Of a stretch of 17,145 nt of DNA, positions 1 through 9,800 are shown piece after piece. Source of the stretch: JANXXV01 sp038230275 (GTDB taxonomy: Bacteria; Acidobacteriota; Terriglobia; Bryobacterales; Bryobacteraceae). Position 1 is the first letter of the stretch; each line of letters starts with the position of its first letter. The translations under genes and the position numbers were made by a program. The notes below the pieces were generated by a model that worked only from the letters and a program-made list of their open reading frames with translations, did not search any database and was not told the origin of the DNA. Where the stretch lies: NCBI GenBank assembly GCA_038230275.1, contig JBBRNO010000142.1:1-17145 (forward strand). Direction: 5' to 3'.

Positions 1-2027
1 CACCGCGCCGCCAGCATCCCCCATCCTTCCCCTTGCTGCTGCATCAGCCGCCCGCGCCCGGCTATCAGCTTCAAGCCCTCTTCCAGTCCGTAGCATCCCG
101 CCACGCAAGCCGCTACATACTCCCCTACGCTATGCCCCAGCACCCACGCCGGCTGTACTCCCCAGCTCTTCCACAACTCCGCTAACGCCCATTCCACTGC
201 AAACAGCGCCGGTTGCGCGTAGGCCGTCTCTTCCAGCAGCAGGCTCTTCTCTCCGTACAGTACCGCCTCCAGCGGCTCGGCCAAGTGCCCCTGCAAATGC
301 TTCCCACACTCCTCGATCGCTCGCCGGAATACCGCTTCTTTCTCGTACAGCTCTCGTCCCATCCCCGCATGCTGCGATCCTTGCCCGGTGAACAGATACC
401 CTACCCGGGCTCGGTCCCTCTTCCGGCTGCCTCGCTTCCCTCTCCCCGCCGTCAGCTTTTCCAGGATCTCTTCCTTGGTCCGCCCCACCACCGCCATCCG
501 TTCTTCCATATGGCTTCGCCCTACTCCAGCCGTATAGCAGATGTCTTCCAGTTCCAGCTCTCCTGACTTCAGACTGCCTTCGTACCGCTTAGCCAGTTCT
601 TCCAGCGCTGCCTCTGTCTTGGCCGACAGCGCCAGCACTTCCCACTCCCTGGTCTTAACTGCACTTCCTTGCTCGGGCGCTTCTTCAACAACCAAGTGCG
701 CATTGGTCCCGCTGAAGCCGAACGAACTCACCCCAGCCAGTCTGCGCTTCCCGCCTCGCTTCCACGCTTTCCCCTTCACCGGAATCTCTACTTCCACACC
801 TCTCCAATCGATGTGTGGATTCATCTGCTCCCAGTGCAGGTGCGCGGGTATCCATTCCTTCTCCAGCGTCAGAATCACTTTGATTAGCCCCGCGATTCCC
901 GCTGCTGCTTCCAGATGCCCGATGTTGGTCTTCACCGACCCCACTACCAGCGGCTCCGTCCGCCCCTTCCCCAAGGCCCCCGCCAGCGCATGCGCCTCGA
1001 TTGGGTCCCCTAGCGCCGTTCCCGTCCCGTGCGCCTCCACATAGCCCACTTCGCTTCCTTCCACCCCTGCCGCTGCCAAGGCATCGCGTAACAGATTCTC
1101 TTGCGACGGCCCGTTAGGGATCGTGAGCCCACCACTCCTTCCATCCTGATTCACCGCCGATCCTCGGATCACAGCGTGTATCCGGTCCCCATCCGCTTCG
1201 GCGTCTTTCAGCCGCTTCAGCAACACTACGCCGCAGCCTTCGCCCCGGACGAATCCATCGGCCCGTGCGTCGAATGCTCTGCATTGCCCATCCGGAGAAA
1301 GCATCCCACCACGAGCCAAAGCCACACCGCCCGTCGGAGTCAGAATGAGGTTGATGCCACCGGTTACCGCCATGTCACATTCTCGATCCCGAAGGCTCCG
1401 GCACGCCAGATGAACCGCAACCAGCGACGAAGAGCAGGCGGTATCCACCACGACCGCCGGGCCCTCCCACCCGAACACATAGGCCAGCCGGCCGGCCGCC
1501 GCGCTCAGCGTCGCACCTGTTCCGGTGAACGCGTCGATCCTGGACAAATCCGCGAAAGTCATGCGCTGATAGTCACTATTGCCGAGCCCGAGAAACACGC
1601 CGCTACGCTGCGGCTGACCACCGGCCACGGCGGCATCCTCCAGGGCCTGCCAGCAAACTTCCAGCAGAATTCGCTGCTGCGGATCCATCATTTCGGCTTC
1701 GCGCGCCGAAATGCGGAAGAACGAAGCATCGAAACGATCTACGTTTTCAAGGCACCCGCCGTAACGCACGCTGGCAGCATCCAAGGGATCCAGGCTTTCC
1801 ATGGACACTCCCGCGTCGCGCCAACGATCTTCGCCAATCTCACGGATCGCGTCACCACCACGTTCCAGAAAGTCCCAATAAGAATGCGCATCATTCGAAC
1901 CTGGAAACCGCGCTCCCATCCCAATCACCGCAATCGCTTCGGTGCGTGCCGCCTCCAATTCCTTCACCTTGGCACGCAAGGTTCGGATTTCGAGAAGCGC
2001 CTGTTTGACGGGAGATAATTCGCTCAT
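1..2027 (-). CDS. PKS C: N-terminal helix, KS and partial AT (3' end outside window)
   Basis: First 675 residues of a third PKS, truncated by the left window edge. N-terminal docking-like helix 1-32 (LSPVKQALLEIRTLRAK); KS 33-450 (DTACSSS Cys198, His333 in EAHGTGT, His371 in KTNIGH); KS-AT linker; AT from about 540 (FTGQGSQ 546-552, TAYAQP 601-606, GHSVGEY with Ser633). The AYAQP and GHSVGEY motifs are typical of malonyl-CoA-specific ATs; the later HAFH/YASH motif is outside the window. The ATG at 2027 has CGGGAG 6 nt upstream and overlaps the PKS B stop (ATGA). From about residue 302 onward the codon use changes sharply to purine-rich third positions, and the KS-AT linker becomes rich in Lys and Arg. 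Reductive domains, ACP and any release domain cannot be seen here. Confidence 0.95.
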   Translation of the reverse strand, partial: MSELSPVKQALLEIRTLRAKVKELEAARTEAIAVIGMGARFPGSNDAHSYWDFLERGGDAIREIGEDRWRDAGVSMESLDPLDAASVRYGGCLENVDRFDASFFRISAREAEMMDPQQRILLEVCWQALEDAAVAGGQPQRSGVFLGLGNSDYQRMTFADLSRIDAFTGTGATLSAAAGRLAYVFGWEGPAVVVDTACSSSLVAVHLACRSLRDRECDMAVTGGINLILTPTGGVALARGGMLSPDGQCRAFDARADGFVRGEGCGVVLLKRLKDAEADGDRIHAVIRGSAVNQDGRSGGLTIPNGPSQENLLRDALAAAGVEGSEVGYVEAHGTGTALGDPIEAHALAGALGKGRTEPLVVGSVKTNIGHLEAAAGIAGLIKVILTLEKEWIPAHLHWEQMNPHIDWRGVEVEIPVKGKAWKRGGKRRLAGVSSFGFSGTNAHLVVEEAPEQGSAVKTREWEVLALSAKTEAALEELAKRYEGSLKSGELELEDICYTAGVGRSHMEERMAVVGRTKEEILEKLTAGRGKRGSRKRDRARVGYLFTGQGSQHAGMGRELYEKEAVFRRAIEECGKHLQGHLAEPLEAVLYGEKSLLLEETAYAQPALFAVEWALAELWKSWGVQPAWVLGHSVGEYVAACVAGCYGLEEGLKLIAGRGRLMQQQGEGWGMLAAR

Positions 2028-2039
2028 ACCACGCTCCCG
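2024..2039 (-). promoter_or_regulatory. SD and ATGA overlap, PKS B to PKS C
   Basis: CGGGAG at 2034-2039 lies 6 nt before the PKS C ATG, and the ATG overlaps the PKS B TGA by 4 bp. This fixes the PKS C start and points to coupled translation. Confidence 0.75.
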
Positions 2040-5000
2040 AGTTTGAGCTCCGCGGCGAGCAACTCCTCGGCCTCCGCCTCTGATAGCTCCTCCACTTCAG
2101 TTTGTAGCGAACTCACAACGTTCGGTTTGGGACTCTCAGGTTGCTTCGGTGCAAAAAAGGTGTGCAAGGCGTTGAGCGTCGGGTAGTCGAATAACAACGT
2201 GGAACTCAGCGTCCTCTGGAACTCCGCCGCGAGAATGTTGCGAAATTCAACCGCCGCCAGCGAATCGAGACCCGCGTCGAAGAGCGGTTGGTCCGGCTCA
2301 ATGTGCTGCGTCTCGGGCAAACCGATGACGCGCCTTGCCTGTCCTTCCAGATAGCGGAGCAGATCGTCCGCGGACTGCAAGCCACTCTGCTGAGGAAACG
2401 CCGCCGGTTCCGGTAGGCCTCCCGTAAGTTCATCGAACAATCTTGTATTCCGTGCAAGCGCTCGCGCCGCCGGCCAATGACATCGAATGGCCGCAATCAC
2501 ACCCGACTCACCAGCCAAGTGGTCAAGCGACTGCATCCCCTGGACCGCGGAAAATCCTCGCACTCCCGGTAGACCCCGTTGCCAGTGTCCTTCGCTCAGT
2601 TGGGCAGCCATGCCCGCGCCTTCCCACGGACCCCATGCAATACTCAGTGCGGGAAGACCCTGAAGCACGCGCTGATGCGCCAGTGTGTTGAGGCATTCAT
2701 TCGCGGCCGCATAATTGGCCTGCCCCGGAGCGCCCACCAGCGAAGCAACCGAAGAATACAGCAGGAAGAAATCCAGATTTCTGGCAACAGTGCACTCGTG
2801 AAGGTTTCTGGCGCCCATCACTTTCGGCCGGAACACCGTGTCGAAAAGCTCCGTAGTCAGATTGCTGATCACCCCGTCGGCCAAGACCCCCGCCGCATGT
2901 ATGACGCCTCGCAGAACGTCCCCTTCGCGATCCAGGCGCTCCATCCAACCGGCCGCCACCGGCGCCTCCGCAACATCCCCCGTCCAAACATCCACCTGAA
3001 CTCCGCGCTGGCGCAGACGCTCGATGTGCGCCTCCGCATCGTGATTGGGGAGAGTACGGCCCGTGAGGACAATCCGGCCCGCGCCCCGCCGCGCGAGCCA
3101 TTCCGCCGACCGCAATCCCAGAGCACCCAACCCGCCGGTGATCAAATACGCGCCTCGCTTGTGGATCTCAAAAACCCGTCGAACGTTTAAGACAATCTTT
3201 CCCGTGTGGCGTCCGTTCGCCATGAACCGGAATGCGCGCGCCGCATCATCCACCGGGAATTCCTGCACCCGGAGTGGCGCTACCGTGCCGTCCGCCAGCC
3301 CTGCCATCAATTCATCCAGCACGGCGCGAATACGCAGGGGATCCGTCGCCAGCAAGCCGGCCCAGTCCACCACGTGATACGTTGCGCCGGGCCGGAGCCG
3401 CCGCACTTCGGCTTCGCTGAGAATTCCTGCCTTGCCGATCTCGATATATCGGCCATCCTCAGCAAGCGTCCGTAGGTTCTCTCCGTGAAACTCGCCGCTC
3501 AGAGAATTAAGTATGAGGTCAACTCCCCGTCCATTGGTTCGCTCCAAAATGGCTTGTGCGAAACCCAATTCACGGCTGCTGAAAGCTTCTTTTGCCCCGA
3601 GCGCCCGCACATAAGCACGCTTCTCTTCGGTGCCGGCGGTCGCAAAAACCTCTGCGCCGGCGCGAACAGCTTGCAGGATGGCGGCAGTCCCCACGCCTCC
3701 CGCGCCCGCATGAACCAGGACGCGTTCACCGGGTTTCAGCCCGCCCACCCAGTCCAGGGCGTACCGGGCGGTCACGTGAGCTACCGGCACGGAAACGGCA
3801 TCCTGCACACGGACTGCGGCGGGACGGCGGCAAACCTGGCGGGCATCCAAGACGATGTGGCTGCCAAACAAGGCCGAACCGACAGCCACGACGTCGTCCC
3901 CTGGCTTCAGGCCTTCCACCGCTTCGCCCGTGCGGACTACGCGCCCCGCGACTTCGCAGCCGATCGCCGTGTCCTTTCCAGGGTAGAGTCCGAGCACCAT
4001 CAACACGTCGCGGAAGTTTAAGCCAAACGCTTCCGTCTCGATTTCCACTTCACCCCGTGCCGGGGCGCGCCGCTCCACCGGCAGCTTCGCCAACGTTTCA
4101 AGCAAGCCAATTTGGCCGGCCCGCAATTGCCAGGGAGCAGCGGAAGCGGGCGGTTTGCGTGCCAGCCTGGGAACAAACCGCTCCCCGCCGCGATAAGCGA
4201 GCTGGTCTTCGCCCCCGCCGAAGGTCAACTCGTCCGCCAACTGCTCAAGGGACAGGGCGTCGACGTCGATGACAACGCTGCGCAATTCCGGTTTTTCACG
4301 GCGCGCCGTTCGAAGCAAGCCCCACAGGCCGGCTTGCATCACGTTCAACGAGGATTCCCCTCGAACTCTCTGCGCAAACTCCGTCACAACCCACAACCGT
4401 GTTTTCCCGCGCGTGGCCAGTGTTTGAATCGTGGCAAGGGCGGCTGGCAAGTCTGCCCCGAACAGAACTACTTCATCAAAAACCTCGGTGTCCTGTTCGG
4501 AAACACGTTCGCACACTTCCACGGAGGCCGCCCCGCGAAGCAATAACGCAGTGGATAGCGACGCGCCGTTGCCGCCGTTAGTAACGACAAGCCAACGCCG
4601 CGCAGTACTTTCGCCAGAGGGAAGAGACCGCAATCTCCAGCCCAGTTCGTAGAACCAATCTGCTGCGCCGCTATCCCGGGGACGAAGAATTACCGATTCC
4701 AGCAACGCAACCACAGTGCCCGAGCTGTCAAAGACGGTGACATCGAATTCAACCGAACCCCGCAGGCCGGAATCCCGCAATCGCAGGTGGGCCCACGCCC
4801 TTTTTACGCCGTCGAGGGAACCCGCCACCACTCGCTTCACACTGACCGGAACGTAGCGTCCGGCATCGGGAATGAGCCCACTTACTACTTGCAGACATCC
4901 GTCGAGCAAGAGCGGTGAAACTCCAGACTCTATGAGCCCGAGTGCTTCACCCTTCCCGCTCCAAAGACCGCGGACCGTTCGGAACGCCTCGCCAAATCGA

Positions 5001-6859
5001 ATTCCCTGCTCGGCGACTTGCAGGTAGTGGTGATCAACATCCCGCGTCTGCACAATACGAGCTTGCAGGGAAGCGAGGGGTTCGGGAGACCTCAATTCAG
5101 CCGGGCTTGCCGTGGCGGTGCCCGCTTGGGCGTACCGCCTCCATGTGCCTTCCACGTAACCGTAGAGTTCGACGCCACCGGCGGCGCGGCGAATCACTTG
5201 CAACGTCAGTTCGCCGTGCTCTGGAAGAACGATGGGTTCCTCCACCTCAAAATCAGCGAGCGCGCATTCCGGAGCCGCCCGTAGCAGCAGGTCCGCCATC
5301 ACGGTGAGCGGGACGATGACCCTGCCGTCAATCTCGTGACCGGCGAGCCAACCCGCGCTCGATAGCACAATCTCCCAGACCTGGTCCGCGCTACCCGCCA
5401 CGCGAATCTGTTTCAGTTCCGGGGCGGCTTCGGCTCGCGTGGCTCTGGGAATGAACCAGAATCGCTCGCGCTTCCAGGTCCGCGGCTCGATCGAACGCCG
5501 GCGCGGCGTCACGCGCGGCGCCTCTTCCAGCACCAGGTGCGCGTTAGTTCCAGAAAATCCGAAGGCACTGAGCCCAGCCCACCGCGGTTGGTCTCCGCGT
5601 GGCCACGGCATCAGAGATTGCGGGAGAACAAATCGCGTACCATCCAGGGTGATGTGGGGATTCAGGCGCTCAAAGTGAAGATTGCCCGGAATTGCTTCGT
5701 TCTCCAGCGCGAGCACCACTTTGGCCAAGCTTGCAAACCCGGCGGCGGCTTCCAGGTGCCCGATGTTCGTCTTTACACTTCCCAGCATGCAAGGGAGGGC
5801 ACCGGCTTCGTGAGGCCCCAACGCTTCCGTTAGCGCTTCGACTTCGATAGGATCGCCCAGCGCCGTGCCCGTTCCATGAGCTTCGACAAAACTGATGAGC
5901 CCGGGATCGACGCGCGCGTTTACCAGCGCTGCCCGGATCACCTCGCGCTGTGCCGTGCCGTTCGGCGCCGTCATCGTGCTGGTGCGGCCGTCCTGATTGA
6001 TGGCGGTCCCGCGAATCACCGCACGGATACGGTCGCCATTCGCCAAGGCGTCCGACAGCCGCTTCAGAACCGTCACCACACATCCCTCGCCTGGCACGAA
6101 CCCATTCGCCCGCCAGTCGAACGTCTTCGCGCGACCGTCCGGTGCCAGCAGACCCATCTGCGCTGACGAAACCATTTCGGTGGACGAGAGCTTCAAATTG
6201 ACGCCGCCGGCCAGTACCATGTCGCTATCGCCGGTACGCAGACTCTGGCAAGCAAGGTGAACCGTCACCAGCGAAGACGAACATGCCGTATTGATTGAAA
6301 CGGCCGGGCCGCGCAGGTCCAAAAGGAAAGCCACGCGTCCGGAGGCCGTGCTGGGGGTAGTCCCGCTGGCTGAGTATGCGTTCAATTCGCGCGGCTGATT
6401 CAGCAGCATCCGCTCGTAGTACCCGTTGTAGACGGCTGTGAACACCCCGGTGCGGGAGCCCGCAAGAGCTTCCGGTTCAATACCTGCGTCCCAGATGGAT
6501 TCCCAAGTCACTTCAAGAAGCAACCGCTGTTGCGGATCCAGATGTTCGGCTTCCGGGGGCGGAATTCCGAAAAAGGATGCGTCGAACTCGTCAACAGGAC
6601 CCAGATAGCCGGCGCGGCAGGGAACGCCGGCGGGAATCTCCGGCCAACGTCCGGCGGGAGGGTCGCTGACGGAATCGACACCATCGCACAGGTTCTTCCA
6701 AAAGCGCTCCGGCGTCGACGCATTCCCTGGCAGGCGGCACGCCAACCCGACAATCGCAATCGGCTCGGCGCCCAGCAACGATGCATCGCCGCTTTGACGC
6801 GCCTGGCGAACCGCCAGAGCCAGTTTCGCGGCGGAGAGAGACGACGGCTTCGAACTCAT
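2024..6859 (-). CDS. PKS B: AT-less fully reducing module (KS-DH-psiKR-ER-KR-ACP)
   Basis: A 1611-aa polyketide synthase module. By residue: N-terminal helix LSAAKLAL (8-15); KS 32-446 (NTACSSS Cys193, His328, His368); a 13-residue join; post-AT linker remnant WKRERFWF 462-469; DH 481-725 (HEIDGRVIVP with His508, LLDGCLQ with Asp653 and Gln657, both motifs intact); psiKR 735-900; ER 905-1225 (LNFRD 947-951, AGAGGVG 1051-1057); KR 1235-1465 (TGGLGALG, LAD 1326-1328 keeping the B-type Asp, Ser1370, Tyr1383, Asn1387); ACP 1495-1572 (GLDSL, Ser1533); C-terminal LSEAEAEELL helix 1592-1601. No AT is present, so the extender unit must be loaded by another enzyme, for example the AT of PKS A or a free-standing AT outside the window. 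The start at 6859 has GGAGGAGG 9 nt upstream. The stop overlaps the PKS C start by 4 bp. The KS carries Asn where Asp is usual before TACSSS. Confidence 0.95.
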   Translation of the reverse strand: MSSKPSSLSAAKLALAVRQARQSGDASLLGAEPIAIVGLACRLPGNASTPERFWKNLCDGVDSVSDPPAGRWPEIPAGVPCRAGYLGPVDEFDASFFGIPPPEAEHLDPQQRLLLEVTWESIWDAGIEPEALAGSRTGVFTAVYNGYYERMLLNQPRELNAYSASGTTPSTASGRVAFLLDLRGPAVSINTACSSSLVTVHLACQSLRTGDSDMVLAGGVNLKLSSTEMVSSAQMGLLAPDGRAKTFDWRANGFVPGEGCVVTVLKRLSDALANGDRIRAVIRGTAINQDGRTSTMTAPNGTAQREVIRAALVNARVDPGLISFVEAHGTGTALGDPIEVEALTEALGPHEAGALPCMLGSVKTNIGHLEAAAGFASLAKVVLALENEAIPGNLHFERLNPHITLDGTRFVLPQSLMPWPRGDQPRWAGLSAFGFSGTNAHLVLEEAPRVTPRRRSIEPRTWKRERFWFIPRATRAEAAPELKQIRVAGSADQVWEIVLSSAGWLAGHEIDGRVIVPLTVMADLLLRAAPECALADFEVEEPIVLPEHGELTLQVIRRAAGGVELYGYVEGTWRRYAQAGTATASPAELRSPEPLASLQARIVQTRDVDHHYLQVAEQGIRFGEAFRTVRGLWSGKGEALGLIESGVSPLLLDGCLQVVSGLIPDAGRYVPVSVKRVVAGSLDGVKRAWAHLRLRDSGLRGSVEFDVTVFDSSGTVVALLESVILRPRDSGAADWFYELGWRLRSLPSGESTARRWLVVTNGGNGASLSTALLLRGAASVEVCERVSEQDTEVFDEVVLFGADLPAALATIQTLATRGKTRLWVVTEFAQRVRGESSLNVMQAGLWGLLRTARREKPELRSVVIDVDALSLEQLADELTFGGGEDQLAYRGGERFVPRLARKPPASAAPWQLRAGQIGLLETLAKLPVERRAPARGEVEIETEAFGLNFRDVLMVLGLYPGKDTAIGCEVAGRVVRTGEAVEGLKPGDDVVAVGSALFGSHIVLDARQVCRRPAAVRVQDAVSVPVAHVTARYALDWVGGLKPGERVLVHAGAGGVGTAAILQAVRAGAEVFATAGTEEKRAYVRALGAKEAFSSRELGFAQAILERTNGRGVDLILNSLSGEFHGENLRTLAEDGRYIEIGKAGILSEAEVRRLRPGATYHVVDWAGLLATDPLRIRAVLDELMAGLADGTVAPLRVQEFPVDDAARAFRFMANGRHTGKIVLNVRRVFEIHKRGAYLITGGLGALGLRSAEWLARRGAGRIVLTGRTLPNHDAEAHIERLRQRGVQVDVWTGDVAEAPVAAGWMERLDREGDVLRGVIHAAGVLADGVISNLTTELFDTVFRPKVMGARNLHECTVARNLDFFLLYSSVASLVGAPGQANYAAANECLNTLAHQRVLQGLPALSIAWGPWEGAGMAAQLSEGHWQRGLPGVRGFSAVQGMQSLDHLAGESGVIAAIRCHWPAARALARNTRLFDELTGGLPEPAAFPQQSGLQSADDLLRYLEGQARRVIGLPETQHIEPDQPLFDAGLDSLAAVEFRNILAAEFQRTLSSTLLFDYPTLNALHTFFAPKQPESPKPNVVSSLQTEVEELSEAEAEELLAAELKLGSVV
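5453..5515 (-). other. AT-deletion junction in PKS B (KS joined to post-AT linker)
   Basis: The KS ends with the normal TNAHLVLEEAP (438-448). After only 13 residues, where about 400-450 residues of linker, AT and post-AT linker would be expected, comes WKRERFWF. That is the conserved end of the post-AT linker in AT-containing modules; compare YPFERERLW in PKS A. The frame is kept. This looks like an internal in-frame loss of the AT rather than a module that never had one. Confidence 0.85.
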
Positions 6860-6876
6860 CAGGCCGCGCCTCCTCC
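6857..6876 (-). promoter_or_regulatory. Strong SD and TGATG overlap, PKS A to PKS B
   Basis: GGAGGAGG at 6869-6876 sits 9 nt before the PKS B ATG, inside the Gly codons at the end of PKS A. The PKS A stop shares one base with the start (TGATG). This supports the start choice and coupled translation. Confidence 0.75.
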
Positions 6877-9800
6877 GCCGACTAACAGCCGGATGGCTTC
6901 TTCTTCCGATAGATTGTGGATCTCCGCGGAAATCAACGATTCCTTCCGGCCCGGTTCGGCGCTCTCAAGCGTCGCCTCTAGCGAAAGCTGCAGCCGCTGC
7001 GCGATATGCACCGTCAGCCGGGCGATGGTCGGATGGTTAAAGACAGAGGTAGCGGGCAAAGCTATGGAGAGACTCGCACGCAAGCGGTTCACGTACTCGA
7101 CCGACATCAGGGAATCAAGCCCCATCTGTCCAAACGGCCGGTTTCGATCAATACGTGCCGCCGAGAGCCGGAGCACTCGCGACGCCTGTTCCTTCAGGTG
7201 GTCTTCCAGCAGTTCTCGTCTTTCGGCGCCAATTGGCGCTGCCTGCAATGCTTCGAGAAAACTAGATCGGGGCGAGTCCGATGCGGAACTAATATTCGCT
7301 GTGATCGCCAACTTGCGGAACAGCGGCGGAAGACCTTCTTCGGCATAGGATCGAGCCATGCGGGCAGCGTCGAATCGAGTGACCACCAGGTTTGGCGCCT
7401 TGCCGCGAAGCGCCAGGTTGAGTGCTTCAAGCGCGGTCTCCACCGGCATGGCGGACATTCCCCGACGGGCATAGCCCCTGATGCTGCGCTGCGTACCTTC
7501 CTCATTCGCCAAGCCGAGTCCGCGCCAGCCACCCCAGTTGAGACTGGTGGCAGGCAGCCCCAACCGTGCTCGCTCGCGGGCAAGCGCATCTAGAAAAGAG
7601 TTGGCGGCAGCGTAGCTGCCATGGCCGGGTTGCGGCGATACCGCCGCGACGGAGGAGAACAGTACGAAATAGTCGAGCGGTAGACTGAGAGTCGCCTGGT
7701 GGAGATTCCAAGCTCCCTGCACCTTGGGAGCAAGCACGGCTTCTACACGAAGCGGATCAAGATTACGCAACAAATCGTCGTCAATAACAGCAGCAGCATG
7801 AAAGACGCCGCGCAAGTCCGGCAATTTTTCGATCAGCGCCTGGACTTCGCGGGCCCGGCTCACGTCGGCTGAGAACACCTCCACTCGAACACCTTTGGAG
7901 GAGACTAGCGCGGAGATCGCCCGTGACATCCCAGTCGATGGTGCACGCCGCCCGACCAAAGCCAGGTTGCGAGCGCCATGGTCCACTAACCAACGCGCGA
8001 CCTGGAAGCCTACACCGCCCAGACCGCCCGTAATCAGATACGTTGCATCGGCACGAAAGAGAACGTCTTCAGAAGGCGCCAAGGCCGGTTTGCATTCATC
8101 GAAGCGCAGTGCGAGCTTGCCGGTATGCCTAGCATGCGCCATCTTTTGAAACGCCTCCGCTGCGTTTGAAGCAGCAAACGACTCCACCGTCAACGGTTGA
8201 AGTTCACCGGCTGCGAACAGCATCATCAGTTCGTCGAGCATGGACGATACATATTCCCGGCGGTTCTGGAGCATATCGGCCAAATCGACCACGGAAAAGG
8301 AGAGATTGCGTAGGAACGGACCAAGGGCCAGGGCGTTATTGTTCTGAATGTCCCGCTTGCCCAATTCGAAGAATCGCCCGTAGGGCGCCAGTACCTCAAT
8401 GCTCTTGGCCAGAAATGGACCCGCCAGAGAATTGAGCACGATATCGACGCCTCGGCCGCCCGTCGCAGCGAGCACTTCGGCTGCGAAGTCCAAAGTCCGC
8501 GAATCGAAGACGTGGCTCGCTCCTAATCCGCGAACCAATTGACGTTTTACCTCCGAGCCTGCCGTCGCGAACACCTCAGCTCCGGCGCGCAGCGCGATCT
8601 GGATGGCCGCCATTCCAACTCCGCCTGCCGCCGAATGAATCAAAACGCGATCACCCCGCTTAATGCGCGCCAGATGCTCAAGCGCATACCAGGACGTTAG
8701 GAATGCGATCAGTTGTGCGGACGCTTGTTCAACACTCCATCCGAGGGGTATGCGGCGAACATAGCATTCCGGAACAGTGACATGTGAACGCAGCGTGCCG
8801 GTCTCAAATGGCGAAGCGATTGCCAGTACCGAATCCCCGGAGTCGACCACTCGGCCCGCGCATTCCATGCCGAGTGTCATCTCCGACGCCGCATGACTTC
8901 CCGAGACAAGCGCCATTGCCGTCAGCACATCCCGGAAGTTCAGACCTGCCGACTCTACCCGGATCCTCACCTCGCCGTTACGAGCAGGACATGGAGCGGA
9001 AGCTTGCAGCTCAAGTGTCTCCAGCAACCCAGGCTGCCGGATTCGTACCTGATAACTTTCTGACGAATCAGCGGGAACCGTCGCGGCCGGTACATCCCAA
9101 CGGCCCAGCCGCGCCGCGTAGAGGTTCATCCCGCGAACTGCGAGTTGATCCTCCGGCGGCTCAGCATTCAGCACGCCGGCCAGAACTTCCAGTTCATCCG
9201 CCGTCGGCGCAGCGCTGAGATCAACAGACGTCGGCGAAAATTCCGGATGTTCCAGCGCCAGCACGCGGCCTAATCCCCAGGCGGGCGATTGTTCGAGAGA
9301 AATTTTCTGTTGCGGCCCGTTGCCGGTGGCTTGTACGCCAGCGGTCAAAAGCCAGATGCGCGGAGATTGCGGCAAACCTGCGCGGATGAGCGCCTGAAGC
9401 AGCAACGACGGCGCGGTCACAGTCCACAGCCGGGCCGCTCCCAACGACTTCGACGTGGTTGGTCCCGAAGCCGCATCCAGCGTCCAGGCATAGATCACAC
9501 CACGCGAGCCGCGAATCCGGGGATCAAGGAACAATCGATCAAAGTCTTCCGGGTGATCCGGACGCACTTGCCAATGTTGTGCGTGCTGCTCGAATCGAAG
9601 TCCCGCGGTGACTTGGAGACACGATTGCTGCTTACCCGCAAGGACCCCAGCGAGGCGCGACGCGACGCCGCCTGCATCTGAAAAGAGCAACCAATCGCAA
9701 GGAGTGTCGGGCTTCGCCGGCAGTATCGGCTGCTCTTCCCATCGCACTGCGAACAGACAGTCCCGGCCCGGAGTAACGTTGCTGCCCAACCGCCGGAACG

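Noticed and set aside
1101..2018. A 305-codon open frame on the plus strand
   Set aside because: It lies fully antisense to the KS of PKS C, has no recognisable domain, and is typical of shadow frames in GC-rich DNA. The same applies to the plus-strand frames at 6530-7348, 3592-4272 and 541-1044.
4150..4660. A C-methyltransferase between DH and ER of PKS B
   Set aside because: The segment lacks SAM-binding motifs such as ExGxGxG and matches the structural psiKR region, with LWGLLRTARRE as in other psiKR domains.
2024..6859. PKS B as an ordinary trans-AT PKS module
   Set aside because: It retains the post-AT linker motif of cis-AT modules, has an ER and KR in the cis-AT order, and is flanked by two modules with their own ATs. 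A KS tree could overturn this.
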